From JANXYW01 sp964458665 (lineage in GTDB: Bacteria > Chloroflexota > Dehalococcoidia > DSTF01 > JACRBR01), in assembly GCA_964458665.1 (NCBI GenBank), contig CAYWOO010000145.1:1-60187 (forward strand): a DNA stretch of 60,187 nucleotides, given 5' to 3'. This document shows positions 51,475 to 60,187 of the stretch, piece by piece; position 1 is the stretch's first letter; every line of letters begins with the position of its first letter. A program made the position numbers and the translations under genes. The notes beneath the pieces were generated by a model. That model saw only the letters and a program-made list of their open reading frames with translations. It was not told the origin of the DNA and searched no databases.

Positions 51475-52848
51475 GTGACTGCGATCCGCAACACGCCGCG
51501 ATCGCGGCCCCCGAAAGCGCGTCCCGTCCTCACCAACCGCAGCTTCCTGCTGCTGTGGCTCGCGCAGCTCATCTCGCAGTCTGCGCAAAACGCCATCCTG
51601 TTCACCCTGCTGGTCATCGTCACCAAGCTGACCAAGGGCGCGACGTTCACATCGATCCTCGTGTTGTCGTTCGTGATCCCATCGGTCGTCTTCGGCATCT
51701 TTTCCGGCGTCGTGGTGGATCTATGGAGCAAACGGCTCCTGCTCATCTACACGAACGTCGCGCGGATGCTGCTCGCGGTGTGCTTTCTGCTGGCGCGTGA
51801 CCACGTCGGGCTGCTGATCCTGATCAGCATCTTCTTTGCGACGGCGAGCCAGTTCTTCGGGACGACGGACGCGGTAACCGTGCCCTCGGTGGTGCCGAAC
51901 GACCAGCTGATGGCGGCGAACAGCATGTTCAGCATGGCGGTCACGGGATCGCAGCTGTTGGGCATGATCATCCTGGCGCCGATCCTGCTGCCCACCGTTG
52001 GCGAGGCGTGGCTGTTCGCCATCGCGACGACCATGTTCGGCATCTCGGTCGTGTGCGCCGTGCTGATGCCGCCGATCCGCGACGATGACGCCGCGCCTGA
52101 CCGATCGATGCCGACGTTCCGCCAGCTGCGGAATGCGGCGGGCGACTACATGAACACCCTGCGCACGCTCTCGAAGGACGCCGTATCGACGCTGGCGCTG
52201 ATCCACTACGCGACGGGCAGTTCGCTGGTGCTGCTGTTCGCGGTGCTCGTTCCACGCTATATGCAGGCGATCCTGAAGATCTCGCCTGACAAGGCCGTCA
52301 CCATTTTCGCGCCGGTGGGCATCGGCGCAATCCTGGGGCTGCGCGCACTGCCGATGATCGCCGCGCGCATCGGCAAAAATCGCACGGTGATCGTCGGCAT
52401 GGTCGGGCTGAGCCTCTCGGTGATCGCGATCGGCGCCGTCGATCCGATCGCGCGGCTGCTGAAGACCACCGAGGACTTCAACCCGTTTGGCAGCGATCGG
52501 GCGGGAGGCCTCTCGATCCTTGTCCTGTTGACGATGGCGTTTGCTGGACCGATGGGATTTGCCTACGCGCTGGTCAATGCGCCGGCACAGACCGTGCTGC
52601 ACGAGCGCGCGCCGGCGGAGATGCGCGGACGCGTATTCGCGGCACAGGTGGTATTGGCAAACGCAGTGGGTATTTTGCCGCTCATCGCGGCCGGTTCGAT
52701 TGCCGATATCTATGGTGTGAGCCCGGTGCTCTTTGCCATTGCGGCGGTGATGGCGGCGATCGCGGGGTTCAGCATCTATTTCGAGGTGAAGTGGTCCCGG
52801 GGCGATGTTCGCCCGCCGCCAGAGTTGATGAGCAGTCCGCCGCCATAG
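51475..52848 (+). CDS. major facilitator superfamily transporter (second of a pair)
   Basis: 457 residues, GTG start at the base after the previous stop. NRSFLLLWLAQLISQSAQNA, FGIFSGVVVDLWSKRLLLIY and HERAPAEMRGRVFAAQVVLA parallel the first protein segment by segment, so the two arose by duplication. About twelve membrane segments. The substrate is unknown; the co-transcribed DUF951 gene gives no hint. Confidence 0.9.
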   Translation: MTAIRNTPRSRPPKARPVLTNRSFLLLWLAQLISQSAQNAILFTLLVIVTKLTKGATFTSILVLSFVIPSVVFGIFSGVVVDLWSKRLLLIYTNVARMLLAVCFLLARDHVGLLILISIFFATASQFFGTTDAVTVPSVVPNDQLMAANSMFSMAVTGSQLLGMIILAPILLPTVGEAWLFAIATTMFGISVVCAVLMPPIRDDDAAPDRSMPTFRQLRNAAGDYMNTLRTLSKDAVSTLALIHYATGSSLVLLFAVLVPRYMQAILKISPDKAVTIFAPVGIGAILGLRALPMIAARIGKNRTVIVGMVGLSLSVIAIGAVDPIARLLKTTEDFNPFGSDRAGGLSILVLLTMAFAGPMGFAYALVNAPAQTVLHERAPAEMRGRVFAAQVVLANAVGILPLIAAGSIADIYGVSPVLFAIAAVMAAIAGFSIYFEVKWSRGDVRPPPELMSSPPP

Positions 52849-52872
52849 CACAGGGCGGCGCATCTGTCAGCT

Positions 52873-52902
52873 TTGACACCGTGATCGAGGCGTGCATAGA
52901 CT
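52873..52902 (+). promoter_or_regulatory. promoter of the BFN gene
   Basis: TTGACA (52873-52878) and TAGACT (52897-52902) are 18 bp apart, leaving a 20-nt leader with GGAGG before GTG 52930. Confidence 0.65.
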
Positions 52903-52929
52903 GATCGCGATGGATGGAGGTTGGGCTGC

Positions 52930-53460
52930 GTGATTGAGTTGACGATCGAGAGCATCAGGGTGAGCCTGATGAACTACCAGAGGGTCGTGATCCTCCGGGA
53001 CAAGTCGTCCGACCGCTACCTTCCTATCTGGATCGGCGCCGCCGAGGCAGACGCGATCGCCGTGCAACTGCAAGAAGTGGCCGTCGCGCGGCCGCTCACG
53101 CATGACCTCCTGCGGTCCGTCATCGACACCCTCGGCGCCCACGTCAACCACGTGATCGTCAACGACCTCTCGAACGACACCTTCTACGCGCGAATCGTGC
53201 TCGACGTGAACGGCGGCTCGATGGAGATCGATTCGCGCCCGAGCGACGCGATCGCGCTCGCCGTGCGTGCGAAGGTGCCGATCTTCGCCGATGAATCGGT
53301 GCTGGACAAGGCCGGCGTCATGCTGGACAAGGACGGCGAGACCGTGACGACCGGCGATCGCACGATGAAGGTGAACGCGGAAGAGATCGAGCGCATGTCA
53401 GCCTTCAAGGACTTCATCGAAAGCCTCGACCTGGACGACTTCGACAAGCGCAAGAGCTAG
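52930..53460 (+). CDS. bifunctional nuclease (BFN) domain protein
   Basis: 176 residues from GTG 52930, ten bases after GGAGG; TTG 52921 is too close to the ribosome site. VVILRDKSSDRYLPIWIGAA, EAVAVARPLTHDLL-like RPLTHDLLRSVIDTLGAHVN and IDSRPSDAIALAVRAKVPIF are the BFN (DUF151) signature. The C-terminus (ERMSAFKDFIESLDLDDF) resembles a short UVR-like helix. Family members have reported DNase/RNase activity. It has its own promoter. Confidence 0.92.
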   Translation: MIELTIESIRVSLMNYQRVVILRDKSSDRYLPIWIGAAEADAIAVQLQEVAVARPLTHDLLRSVIDTLGAHVNHVIVNDLSNDTFYARIVLDVNGGSMEIDSRPSDAIALAVRAKVPIFADESVLDKAGVMLDKDGETVTTGDRTMKVNAEEIERMSAFKDFIESLDLDDFDKRKS

Positions 53461-53721
53461 TCGGTGGAGCGCGGGTGCGCTTACTCCAGACTCGCGCCTA
53501 ATAAGCCCGCTGTTGCCGCGTGCTATGCTTGGTACGCAGGGCGCAACGACCGCATGCACACGCATATGGCGCTGCGGGCCGAAACGAGCCCGCACGGTAG
53601 GGCAACTAAGAGACGAAGCTCCTCCTCGACTCTCAAGCAGCACTAGCGACCTGGACTCTTCTGCCTCTTCGACGACGAACGCCGACACAGCCGCGCGTGC
53701 TGTGCCGGTGAAAGGAACACA
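53461..53721. other. intergenic region
   Basis: No recognisable gene. Short ORFs here are low-complexity and without ribosome sites. No tRNA, promoter or terminator that I can defend. Confidence 0.35.
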
Positions 53722-53946
53722 GTGAAGCTGGAAGTCGATCCGCGCGAGGCGGAGATCTTGCGAGAGATAGGTGCGCTGTTCGACCGCGTGCGCGCACTGC
53801 GGCAGCCCGCCGGCCGGTTGGACGGCGTCCAGATCAAGGCGCTCGAGGGCCAGTCGCGCGCGAAGTGGGAAGAGCTGCGGCTGTTGCGCGCAGGGCCGGC
53901 GGTCGCCGACCTCTCGTCGCCGCGTAGGCGCGGCCTGTACATTTGA
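53722..53946 (+). CDS. small hypothetical protein
   Basis: 74 residues from GTG 53722, preceded by AAAGGAACACA. The sequence is charged and helical (DPREAEILREIGALFDRVRA, IKALEGQSRAKWEELRLLRA) and resembles a short coiled-coil protein. No family recognised. It stands alone between the BFN gene and the cohesin-type gene. Confidence 0.5.
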   Translation: MKLEVDPREAEILREIGALFDRVRALRQPAGRLDGVQIKALEGQSRAKWEELRLLRAGPAVADLSSPRRRGLYI

Positions 53947-54541
53947 TCGTGTAGTGTCCGGAAGAGGGCCAGGCATGCGCGCATCGCGCCAGCCGATCGC
54001 CAGCCGCGGTGAGAATCGAGGATAAGGATGGCAGTCACGGAAGTGGACGGGGATCGCAGCCTTGGGATACGACACCAGCACGCGTGGCTCACATTGAACA
54101 CGCTCCCGCGATTGCAGTCGGCCCACGACAGCATGCGGTGGGACGTCAGCAAGAGCCGGCTGCTCTCCGTAGACAAGTGCAGCATGTGCGACGAATTTCG
54201 CCTGGAATCCGTTCAGGAATGCAAGGCAGAGGACTGCCGTGCACACACTGTCTGCGAACGCCCCTATCGCTGAACCAACGTCAGCTGCCGGCAGGTGGCG
54301 CACTTGCCTGCTGTCCGTGAGCCAGACGCGGACGGAACCTCTCTCCCAGTCCTAACGGCTCCATCGGCTGTTCGGGCAGAAGCGCATCTCCGATGTCATC
54401 CGATCGCCCTAGGCGAGCGAGAGCAGCGCCGGTGAGCGGAACCCTGACCTTTCGCGGGGCAGACCCTCGCACGCGGCCACCGTGGGTGCCTGCACCTTCC
54501 CTCCTCGCTCCCGCCCGCCCGATACCCACGGGAGGAGCGAA
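53947..54541. other. 595-bp region upstream of the cohesin-type gene
   Basis: No convincing protein gene. Between 54293 and 54345 two GC-rich hairpins can be drawn (GCAGG/CCTGC and GTCCG/CGGAC). I looked for a c-di-GMP (GEMM) riboswitch, common before surface-protein genes, and did not find its conserved core. GGGAGGAG at 54531-54538 is the ribosome site of the next gene. Confidence 0.4.
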
Positions 54542-55618
54542 ATGCACGGATCGCACGTTGGTCGCGCGAAGCTCGTTGCGCGGCTCTCGCTCGTGGGAGC
54601 CATGCTGTGTCTGTTCGCCGGTATTGTGGCGAGCGGGTCAACACCGATCGCTCGTGCGGCGCCGTCAGGCGCGCTCACGATGAGCCCCGGCAACAGTTCC
54701 ATCAACAACGGGGACGACATCTCCATCACGCTCGACGTCCAGGGCGGGACGAACGTGCACCGCGTGCTGTTGAACCTGACATTCAATCCGGTTGTTGTGC
54801 AGGTAGTGGATGCGAACTCCGGCGCTGGCGGCGTGCAGATCCTGCCCGGGGCGTTCCCCGGTACGACGATCGTCGGCAGCGTCCTGCAGAACGACGCCAA
54901 CAACACGTCCGGCGCGATCACGTACGAGTACACGCTGAGCAGCGCATCGGCACAGACGACAGGCAACGGCACCGTGGCGACGGTGCTGTTTCACGCGATC
55001 GCCGCCGGAAACGCGAACATTCAGTGGACATCCGCGCAGTTCACCGACAACGCGTCGGCCAACAGCGCGCCCTCATCGAGTTCCGCGGCGACCCTGATGG
55101 TCGGGCAGTCGGTTGCCACGTCGACGCCCACGCTGACGGGTACCGCGACGAGTACGCCGACAGTGACGAGTACGCCGATGCCGACCGATACGCCCGTAGC
55201 GGGCGCGACCGAGACGCCGGCACCGACGGAGACGCCCGACGGCACCGGGACGCCAACAGGATCCGAAACGGCATCGCCAACGCGCTCGCCCAGCGCCGTC
55301 CCCACGCCGCCCGCCAGCTCCACGCCGACCGCGACGGGAATCGCCTCGGGTGCGACGGCGACGCCGCGCGTGACGGTCGTGGAAGACTCGAACAAAGGCA
55401 AGCCGCCGCAGTCGGGCGTGGATGCATCCGGCAAGACCCCGGCGCTTCCGGACGCGGGTAACAACGGACCAGGCGTCCAGTGGTGGCGCTGGGTCTTCTT
55501 CCTCGCCGCTCTGATGCTGGCCGTGGCTGGCTGGTTCTTCACATTCGCCATCCACTACGGCGACAGGGAGCCGATCCTCGTGGATCGCGGCGATCGCCGG
55601 CGTCGCAAGCGGTACTAG
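54542..55618 (+). CDS. surface-anchored cohesin-type domain protein
   Basis: 358 residues from the ATG preceded by GGGAGGAG. A signal peptide ending near ARAAPSG is followed by a cohesin-like beta-sandwich (NNGDDISITLDVQGGTNVHR, LNLTFNPVVVQVVDANSG, VATVLFHAIAAGNANI). A stalk of about 100 residues rich in Thr, Pro and Ser comes next, then LPDAGNNG, a hydrophobic segment (VFFLAALMLAVAGWFFTFAI) and a basic tail ending RRRRKRY. The protein should stand on the cell surface. LPDAG before the membrane segment resembles a sorting signal, though the tail is longer than usual. Confidence 0.82.
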   Translation: MHGSHVGRAKLVARLSLVGAMLCLFAGIVASGSTPIARAAPSGALTMSPGNSSINNGDDISITLDVQGGTNVHRVLLNLTFNPVVVQVVDANSGAGGVQILPGAFPGTTIVGSVLQNDANNTSGAITYEYTLSSASAQTTGNGTVATVLFHAIAAGNANIQWTSAQFTDNASANSAPSSSSAATLMVGQSVATSTPTLTGTATSTPTVTSTPMPTDTPVAGATETPAPTETPDGTGTPTGSETASPTRSPSAVPTPPASSTPTATGIASGATATPRVTVVEDSNKGKPPQSGVDASGKTPALPDAGNNGPGVQWWRWVFFLAALMLAVAGWFFTFAIHYGDREPILVDRGDRRRRKRY

Positions 55619-55761
55619 CGTCGTCCTTAGTTGGCAGTCGTCCGGTCATCGTCCATCGTACGCCGGCTCCGGCTACACGCTGAGCCTTTCGCAACGCGCC
55701 CATCGCCTTTCATCCTTCTAATCCGGGTACGCTGAGGCTCCACCCGAAATGAGGAGGCCCC

Positions 55762-56916
55762 ATGAGCTTCAATCCGTTCGAACCCGCGTTCAAAGCTGAC
55801 CCGTACGCCGTCTACGCCGAGTTGCGCGATCACGCGCCGGCCCCCGAACCAAACCTCAATTTCTGGCCGATCAGCCGCTACGACGACGTGAGCTACGTAC
55901 TGAAGAATGCGGCGCTCTTCTCGTCCGCGGCGATGGGCGTCGGGCCGCTGGGTGCGGACGGCAAGGGGACGCGTTCGATCATCAGCTCCGATCCGCCCGA
56001 CCACACGCAGCTGCGCGGACTGGTGAACCGCGCGTTCACGCCGCGCATGGTCGCCGGGATGGAGCCACGAATTCGCCAGATCACGTGCGACCTGCTCGCG
56101 CGCGTGGCCCCGTCCGGACGCATGGATGTCGTCGATGATCTGGCGATGCCGCTGCCCGTGACGATCATCGCCGAGATTCTCGGCGTGGAAGCATCGCGCC
56201 GCGACGACTTCAAACGCTGGTCGAACGCCGTGGTTGCCAATCCTGGCGCGCCCGCTGATGGCGACCGGGCACGCGATATCGCCGAGTTCCAGCAGTTCTT
56301 CGCCGATATCGTTGAGGAGCGCCGGCGCACGCCGAAAGACGATCTAGTCAGCGCGCTCGTACGGGCAGAGGGCGCGGACGAGACGCTGACCAACGACGAG
56401 ATCATCGGGTTCGCAATGCTGTTGCTGATCGCCGGTAACGAGACCACAACCAACCTCATCGGCAATGCGATGCTCGCGTTGACGGAGCATCCCGACGAGC
56501 TGCGCAAGGTAGCCGACGATCCGTCCCTGATTCCGAGCATGGTAGAAGAAGCGCTGCGCTATGACTCGCCGGTGCAGTTTCTCTTCCGCATGACGACAGA
56601 GGAGGTCAACGTGGGCGGCGCCGTGATCCCGAAGGGCAGTGCGGTCGTCCCGATCTACGCCTCCGGCAACCGCGACGACCGCAAGTACGCGGACGCGGCG
56701 CGGTTCGACGTGACGCGCAACCCGCAGGGGCACCTCGCGTTCGGTCAGGGCATCCACTTCTGCCTCGGCGCCCCTCTGGCGCGCCTCGAGGCGCGCGTCG
56801 CGTTCGAAGAGCTACTCCACCTGCGCGGCCTCCAGCGCACAGGCGAGGCGGAGCGCATCGATTCGCTTTTCCTCCGCGGCCTCAAGCACCTCCCGCTAGC
56901 GTTCGACCCGGCGTAG
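55762..56916 (+). CDS. cytochrome P450
   Basis: 384 residues, a soluble bacterial class I size, preceded by GAGGAGG. I-helix is LLLIAGNETTTNLIGNAML, the ExxR motif lies in EEALRYDSPVQF, and the heme loop FGQGIHFCLGAPLAR has the ligand Cys at residue 334. SSDPPDHTQLRGLVNRAFTP is typical of CYP107-like enzymes. It hydroxylates an unknown small molecule. No ferredoxin gene is adjacent. Confidence 0.95.
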   Translation: MSFNPFEPAFKADPYAVYAELRDHAPAPEPNLNFWPISRYDDVSYVLKNAALFSSAAMGVGPLGADGKGTRSIISSDPPDHTQLRGLVNRAFTPRMVAGMEPRIRQITCDLLARVAPSGRMDVVDDLAMPLPVTIIAEILGVEASRRDDFKRWSNAVVANPGAPADGDRARDIAEFQQFFADIVEERRRTPKDDLVSALVRAEGADETLTNDEIIGFAMLLLIAGNETTTNLIGNAMLALTEHPDELRKVADDPSLIPSMVEEALRYDSPVQFLFRMTTEEVNVGGAVIPKGSAVVPIYASGNRDDRKYADAARFDVTRNPQGHLAFGQGIHFCLGAPLARLEARVAFEELLHLRGLQRTGEAERIDSLFLRGLKHLPLAFDPA

Positions 56917-56926
56917 CCGACGAAGC

Positions 56927-57073
56927 GGAACAAGGATTTCACGGATATCGCGGATTATTAGAACGCGGGACGATGGATCGAACGCGGAAATGCGCGATGT
57001 GGATGGAATGCCTGGGGGCCACACGGGGACCAATAACGAATCTAATCCGTGTAATCCGCGAAATCCTTGTTCC
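56927..57073. repeat. inverted repeat pair between convergent genes
   Basis: GGAACAAGGATTTCACGGAT at 56927 is matched in inverted orientation by the segment ending ATCCGCGAAATCCTTGTTCC at 57073; about 31 bases at each end are complementary with few differences. The 85-bp centre is unrelated. It lies between the convergent P450 and radical SAM genes, where the folded RNA could stop transcription from both sides. The words belong to the same class of dispersed intergenic sequences as those at 33804. Confidence 0.7.
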
Positions 57074-57081
57074 CGTAGCCC

Positions 57082-58997
57082 CTACGTCAGCGAAAACATT
57101 TCGATCGGCGCGATGAGGCCCTTGCGCTCGATCGGAGGCTTGCCCTTGGTGGCGAGGCGGAGATCGAAGCGGTTGAGGCAATCGTCGGCGTTTTGGTTTT
57201 GCACGCCGCAGACGTTGCACGGCTCTTTGTGGCAGTCGGCCGTCTGCTGATGCTTCAGCGTGCGCAGCCACTCCGCGCGCAGGTACGATTCCGTAACGCC
57301 GATGTTGATGTGCGACCACGGGAACGGATCCCACAGCCCCGGCGAGCGATAGGCGAAGAACGCCGGGTCGAGATCGGCCTTGGCCATCGCCCGCTGCCAG
57401 CGCGGCCAGTTGTAGTGCTCGTGCCAGGCGTCGAAGCGCGCGCCGTCCACCCACGCGTTGTAGATCGCTTTGCCGAGGCGGCGGTCGCCGCGTGAGAGCA
57501 CCGCTTCGAGCACGCTGTGCTCCGGATCCTCCCACGTGAACGCCACGCCGGACTTCTTCAACGCATCGCGCAGGTACATGTGGCGTTGGTGCAGGATGTC
57601 CGGCTTCTCCTGCGATGCCCACTGGAACGGCGTGTGCGCTTTCGGGATGAAGTTCGACGTGCTCACGCGCACGCGCGCACGGCCGCCGTGGTGCCGGCGC
57701 CCGATCTCCCGCACCTTGCGCGCCAGCGTAACGATGCCCTCGATGTCTTCGTGCGTCTCGGTCGGTTGGCCGACCATGAAGTACATCTTCACGTTCGTCC
57801 AGCCCTGGCTGAACGCGTTCTCCGCCGCCTCGTACAGATTGTCGTCGGTCACGATCTTGTTGATCGTCATGCGGAGGCGCTCCGTGCCGGCCTCGGGCGC
57901 GAAGGTGATGCTGTGCTTGCCGCGCGTCGCGACGGCCTCCGCCACGCGCACCGAGAAGCTGTCGACGCGCATCGATGGCAGCGAGATCGTCAGCTTGTCG
58001 CCGAACTGCTCGCGCAGCCCATCGACGATCGGGATGATGCGTGAGTGGTCGGTGGTGCTGAGCGAGACGAGCGATAGCTCGTCGTAGCCCGTGTTGCGCT
58101 GAAGCGCGATCGCCGCTTCGAGCACTTCTTCCGGCGAGCGCTCGAGTCGCGGGCGGTAGATGATGCCCGCCTGGCAGAAGCGGCAGCCTTGCGTGCAGCC
58201 GCGCTGGATTTCGATCGCCATGCGGTCGTGTACCGTCTGCAGGAACGGTACGATCGGAGTCGTCAGCGTCGGCGGCAGCTCCTGAACGAAGCGCTTCGTG
58301 ACGCGCGCCGGCAGCCCTTCGCGCGTCGGTGTGACGGACTTGATCGAGCCGTCCGCGTTGTACTCGGGCTTGTAGAATCGCGGCACGTAGATGCCCCAGA
58401 TCTTCGCGAGCTGCGCGAGCATCTGCTCGCGGTTGCCGCGCCCCTGGCGCTTCCACTCGCGCACGAAGTCGACGACATCGACGATGGTCTCTTCGCCGTC
58501 GCCCAGCACGAAGACATCGACGAAGTCGGCCAGCGCATCGGGATTGAGCGCGCCCGAACCGCCGCAGATGACGAGCGGATGCGCGTCGGTGCGCTCCTCC
58601 GCCTTCACCGGGAGGCCCGCGAGATCGAGCATGTTGAGGATGTTGGTGTACGTGCCCTCGTAACTCAGCGAGAATCCGAGCACGTCGAAATCACGCACGC
58701 GATGGCGCGTCTCGAGGCTCCAGAGCGGCACGCCCTCGTTGCGCATCGCGTCTTCCATATCAGACCACGGCGCGAAGACGCGCTCGGCCAGCATGCCGTC
58801 GCGCCGGTTGATGATGTCGTAAAGGATGCCGAGGCCGAGGTTGGACATGCCGATGTCGTACAGGTCGGGGTACGCGAGCACGACGCGCACGTCGCAGCCG
58901 CCCCAATCCTTGACGGTGGAGTTCCACTCGCGCCCGTGTAGCGCGCGGGCTTCTGAACGCGGGCGAACAGAGATTCAAGATTCCGGAGTGCCGGCAC
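57082..58997 (-). CDS. B12-binding/radical SAM protein (TIGR03960-like), apparent frameshift near codon 23
   Basis: The main frame (603 codons from 58890 down) has VLAYPDLYDIGMSNLGLGIL, a B12-binding-like Rossmann part (ICGGSGALNPDALADFVDVF), the radical SAM cluster CTQGCRFC, and C-terminal CHKEPCNVCGV. The true start is GTG 58997 with GGGAGG nine bases upstream, giving MPALRNLESLFARVQKPARY then TG. The next conserved residues EWNSTVKDWGGCDVRVV are in another frame. One base is missing near 58930. Either an assembly error or a recent mutation. The family is often near ribosomal or tRNA-modification genes; its reaction is not settled. Confidence 0.85.
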
Positions 58998-59188
58998 GGT
59001 ATGTCACCTCCCAGTGCGTTCTTATGGTAGCAGGTGGGGGTTGTTGACGACGATTTCACCAAGACGGAACGCAGGAACCGAGATCGGTTGGCTCGGGAGT
59101 TGAAGGCGGCAGCAATGTGATGACCGAAAAGTCGCACATCCCGTAACGCCGCAGAGGCGTACCGACACTAACGAGCGGAGGGTGCGTA

Positions 59189-59698
59189 GTGACATCACCT
59201 CGAATCGGGCGATCGGCGCTGTTCGTCGCGCGTGTGCTGATGGGTGCGTTCTTCCTGTACGAGGCCGCGAGCCAGGTCGCGAAGGGCTGGATCGGCGGTG
59301 ACGGTCTGCGGAACATGATCGCGTCCGCGCTGCGCGACAACTCGATACCCGGACCGTACCGCAGCTTCCTCGAGAACGTGGTCATCGAGTACGACCAGTT
59401 CTTCACGCTGCTTGTGATTCCGGGCGAGGTCGCTGTCGGGCTGGCGCTGGTGCTGGGCATCGCGACGCGCTTTACCGCGCTCGTGGCGCTGCTCATGAAC
59501 GTCAATTTCGCGATCATGAACGGCATTGTGACCGTCGGCGGCCTGTTCGACGTCCTGTTCATCGGATTGGAGCTCGTGCTGCTTACGTTTGCTGCCCGGC
59601 AGCTGCTTAGCATCGACGCAGCGCTGGCCAGGCGGGGCGTAGCTATGCCGTGGTTGACGGGTATCCCCCGTGAGAGCGAATCCGCCCCGGCTCAGTAG
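59189..59698 (+). CDS. DoxX family membrane protein
   Basis: 169 residues from GTG 59189, preceded by GGAGGG. ARVLMGAFFLYEAASQVAKG at the start, then three further hydrophobic segments (FTLLVIPGEVAVGLALVLGI, LVALLMNVNFAIMNGIVTVG, LFIGLELVLLTFAARQLL), match DoxX/TQO small-subunit proteins. Some act with thiosulfate:quinone oxidoreductase or in membrane redox complexes. Divergent from the radical SAM gene. Confidence 0.87.
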   Translation: MTSPRIGRSALFVARVLMGAFFLYEAASQVAKGWIGGDGLRNMIASALRDNSIPGPYRSFLENVVIEYDQFFTLLVIPGEVAVGLALVLGIATRFTALVALLMNVNFAIMNGIVTVGGLFDVLFIGLELVLLTFAARQLLSIDAALARRGVAMPWLTGIPRESESAPAQ

Positions 59699-59799
59699 CT
59701 GCTCCTTGCTAGACAGGCTGGCGCTACCGGGTTAGGATCGCGTGGGGGATACGTTCGTTCGCTGCACCCGCCATGCCGCGATACCAGCCAGGGAACGCG

Positions 59800-60187
59800 C
59801 ATGCGACTCCGTTTCGCGAGTCTGATCGCCGTCGTGCTGCTCGGTGCGGCGCTCCTCCCGCGCGGTGGCGCGTCGGCGCAGGCCACGGCCGTGCAACGCA
59901 TCGCCCCCGTGTTGCAGGCGGTGTCGTTGAGCCAGCCGTCGTTCGATGTGCTGGTGACCGTCGAGTCCGTAACGAACCTCGGCGGCTACGAGACCCTGAT
60001 CACCTTCGACAGCGCCGCCGTAAGCTTTGTCTCGGCGACGGACTCCACATTCCTGGGCAGCACGGGGCGGGCGGTATTCTGCCCGCCGGCGATCATCCAG
60101 CCGCTTGCGGGCACGATGCGGCTGCTGCGATTCGGGTGCGGCACGCTAGGCCCGCCGCCACCGCCCGGCGCCGATGGAGATGGCACG
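59800..60187 (+). CDS. secreted cohesin-type domain protein, truncated by the window end
   Basis: Open from ATG 59800 to the last base, about 129 codons without a stop. A signal peptide (MRLRFASLIAVVLLGAALLP ending near ASAQA) leads to SFDVLVTVESVTNLGGYETL, ITFDSAAVSFVSATDSTFLG and a GTLGPPPPPGADGDGT loop. This pattern resembles the cohesin-type domain of Chloroflexota surface proteins and the protein at 54542. The C-terminal part is outside the window. Confidence 0.75.

Noticed and set aside
54028..54273. 81-codon ORF with several Cys residues
   Set aside because: The possible ribosome site touches the ATG, the Cys spacing matches no zinc motif, and the composition does not look coding.
53947..54541. 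c-di-GMP (GEMM) riboswitch upstream of the cohesin-type gene
   Set aside because: The conserved core with GGCAAACC and the tetraloop receptor could not be found; the hairpins seen are generic.

Overview
The window is high-GC, gene-dense bacterial DNA. Several features suggest a Chloroflexota bacterium, perhaps Dehalococcoidia-like: PD40-type lipoproteins, an alpha/beta-hydrolase-LuxR fusion, extracellular cohesin-type domains on Thr/Pro-rich stalks, an RNase Y-YmdB-PHP cluster, DUF951, BFN, a eukaryotic-type NADP isocitrate dehydrogenase, an arginyl-tRNA synthetase with a TAGN variant of the HIGH motif, and Gram-positive-type SOS boxes at recA. The phylum is inferred from gene content only; no 16S rRNA gene is present.

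Layout. 0-10.4 kb: tRNA-Met, a cyclase-family hydrolase, a TetR regulator with a membrane protein, a toxin-antitoxin (TA) cassette fused by stop/start overlaps to DUF402 and argS, then lipoproteins and alpha/beta hydrolases. 10.5-17 kb: metH, a second and unrelated TA pair (HTH antitoxin plus VapC), an amidase and a HAD phosphatase. 17-25.3 kb: recA-zinc ribbon-recX with an SOS promoter, a possible structured RNA, and rny-ymdB-PHP-B-box. 25.3-31.5 kb: phosphotriesterase-like protein, icd, a hydrolase, two oligopeptide-type ABC ATPases without permeases, and tRNA-Leu. 31.7-36.1 kb: a TSUP permease, an ABC-2 exporter preceded by what looks like a leader-peptide attenuator, a second TA cassette of the first family and an O-methyltransferase. 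36.2-41.4 kb: a decayed prophage remnant on the minus strand (DUF1566, portal, HTH, terminase, small membrane proteins). 41.5-53.5 kb: patatin/cNMP protein, DUF885 peptidase, glutamate dehydrogenase, a solo antitoxin and a third TA cassette, murI-pyrF, a repeat array, DUF951 with two MFS transporters, and a BFN nuclease. 53.5-60.2 kb: cohesin-type surface proteins, a P450, a B12-type radical SAM protein with an apparent frameshift, and DoxX.

The most interesting content is regulatory and selfish DNA. (1) A family of very small basic antitoxins, each (except one solo copy) followed with zero or one base of overlap by a PIN toxin that starts with GTG or TTG. All four antitoxin genes have a -10 hexamer ending 8-9 nt before the ATG, so their transcripts should be leaderless. 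(2) A promoter, 35-codon leader ORF with an Arg-Val-Arg motif, antiterminator and terminator upstream of an ABC exporter, which reads like ribosome-mediated, drug-inducible attenuation. (3) Five helically phased 10-bp repeats over the start of the HTH antitoxin. (4) Palindromic interspersed repeats, one of which lies in frame inside the terminase nuclease domain.

Several genes show an apparent start loss or frameshift (VapC at 14.4 kb, HAD at 16.2 kb, portal at 38.0 kb, radical SAM at 58.9 kb). These may be real decay or assembly error. All family assignments come from reading motifs by eye; no database search was run.
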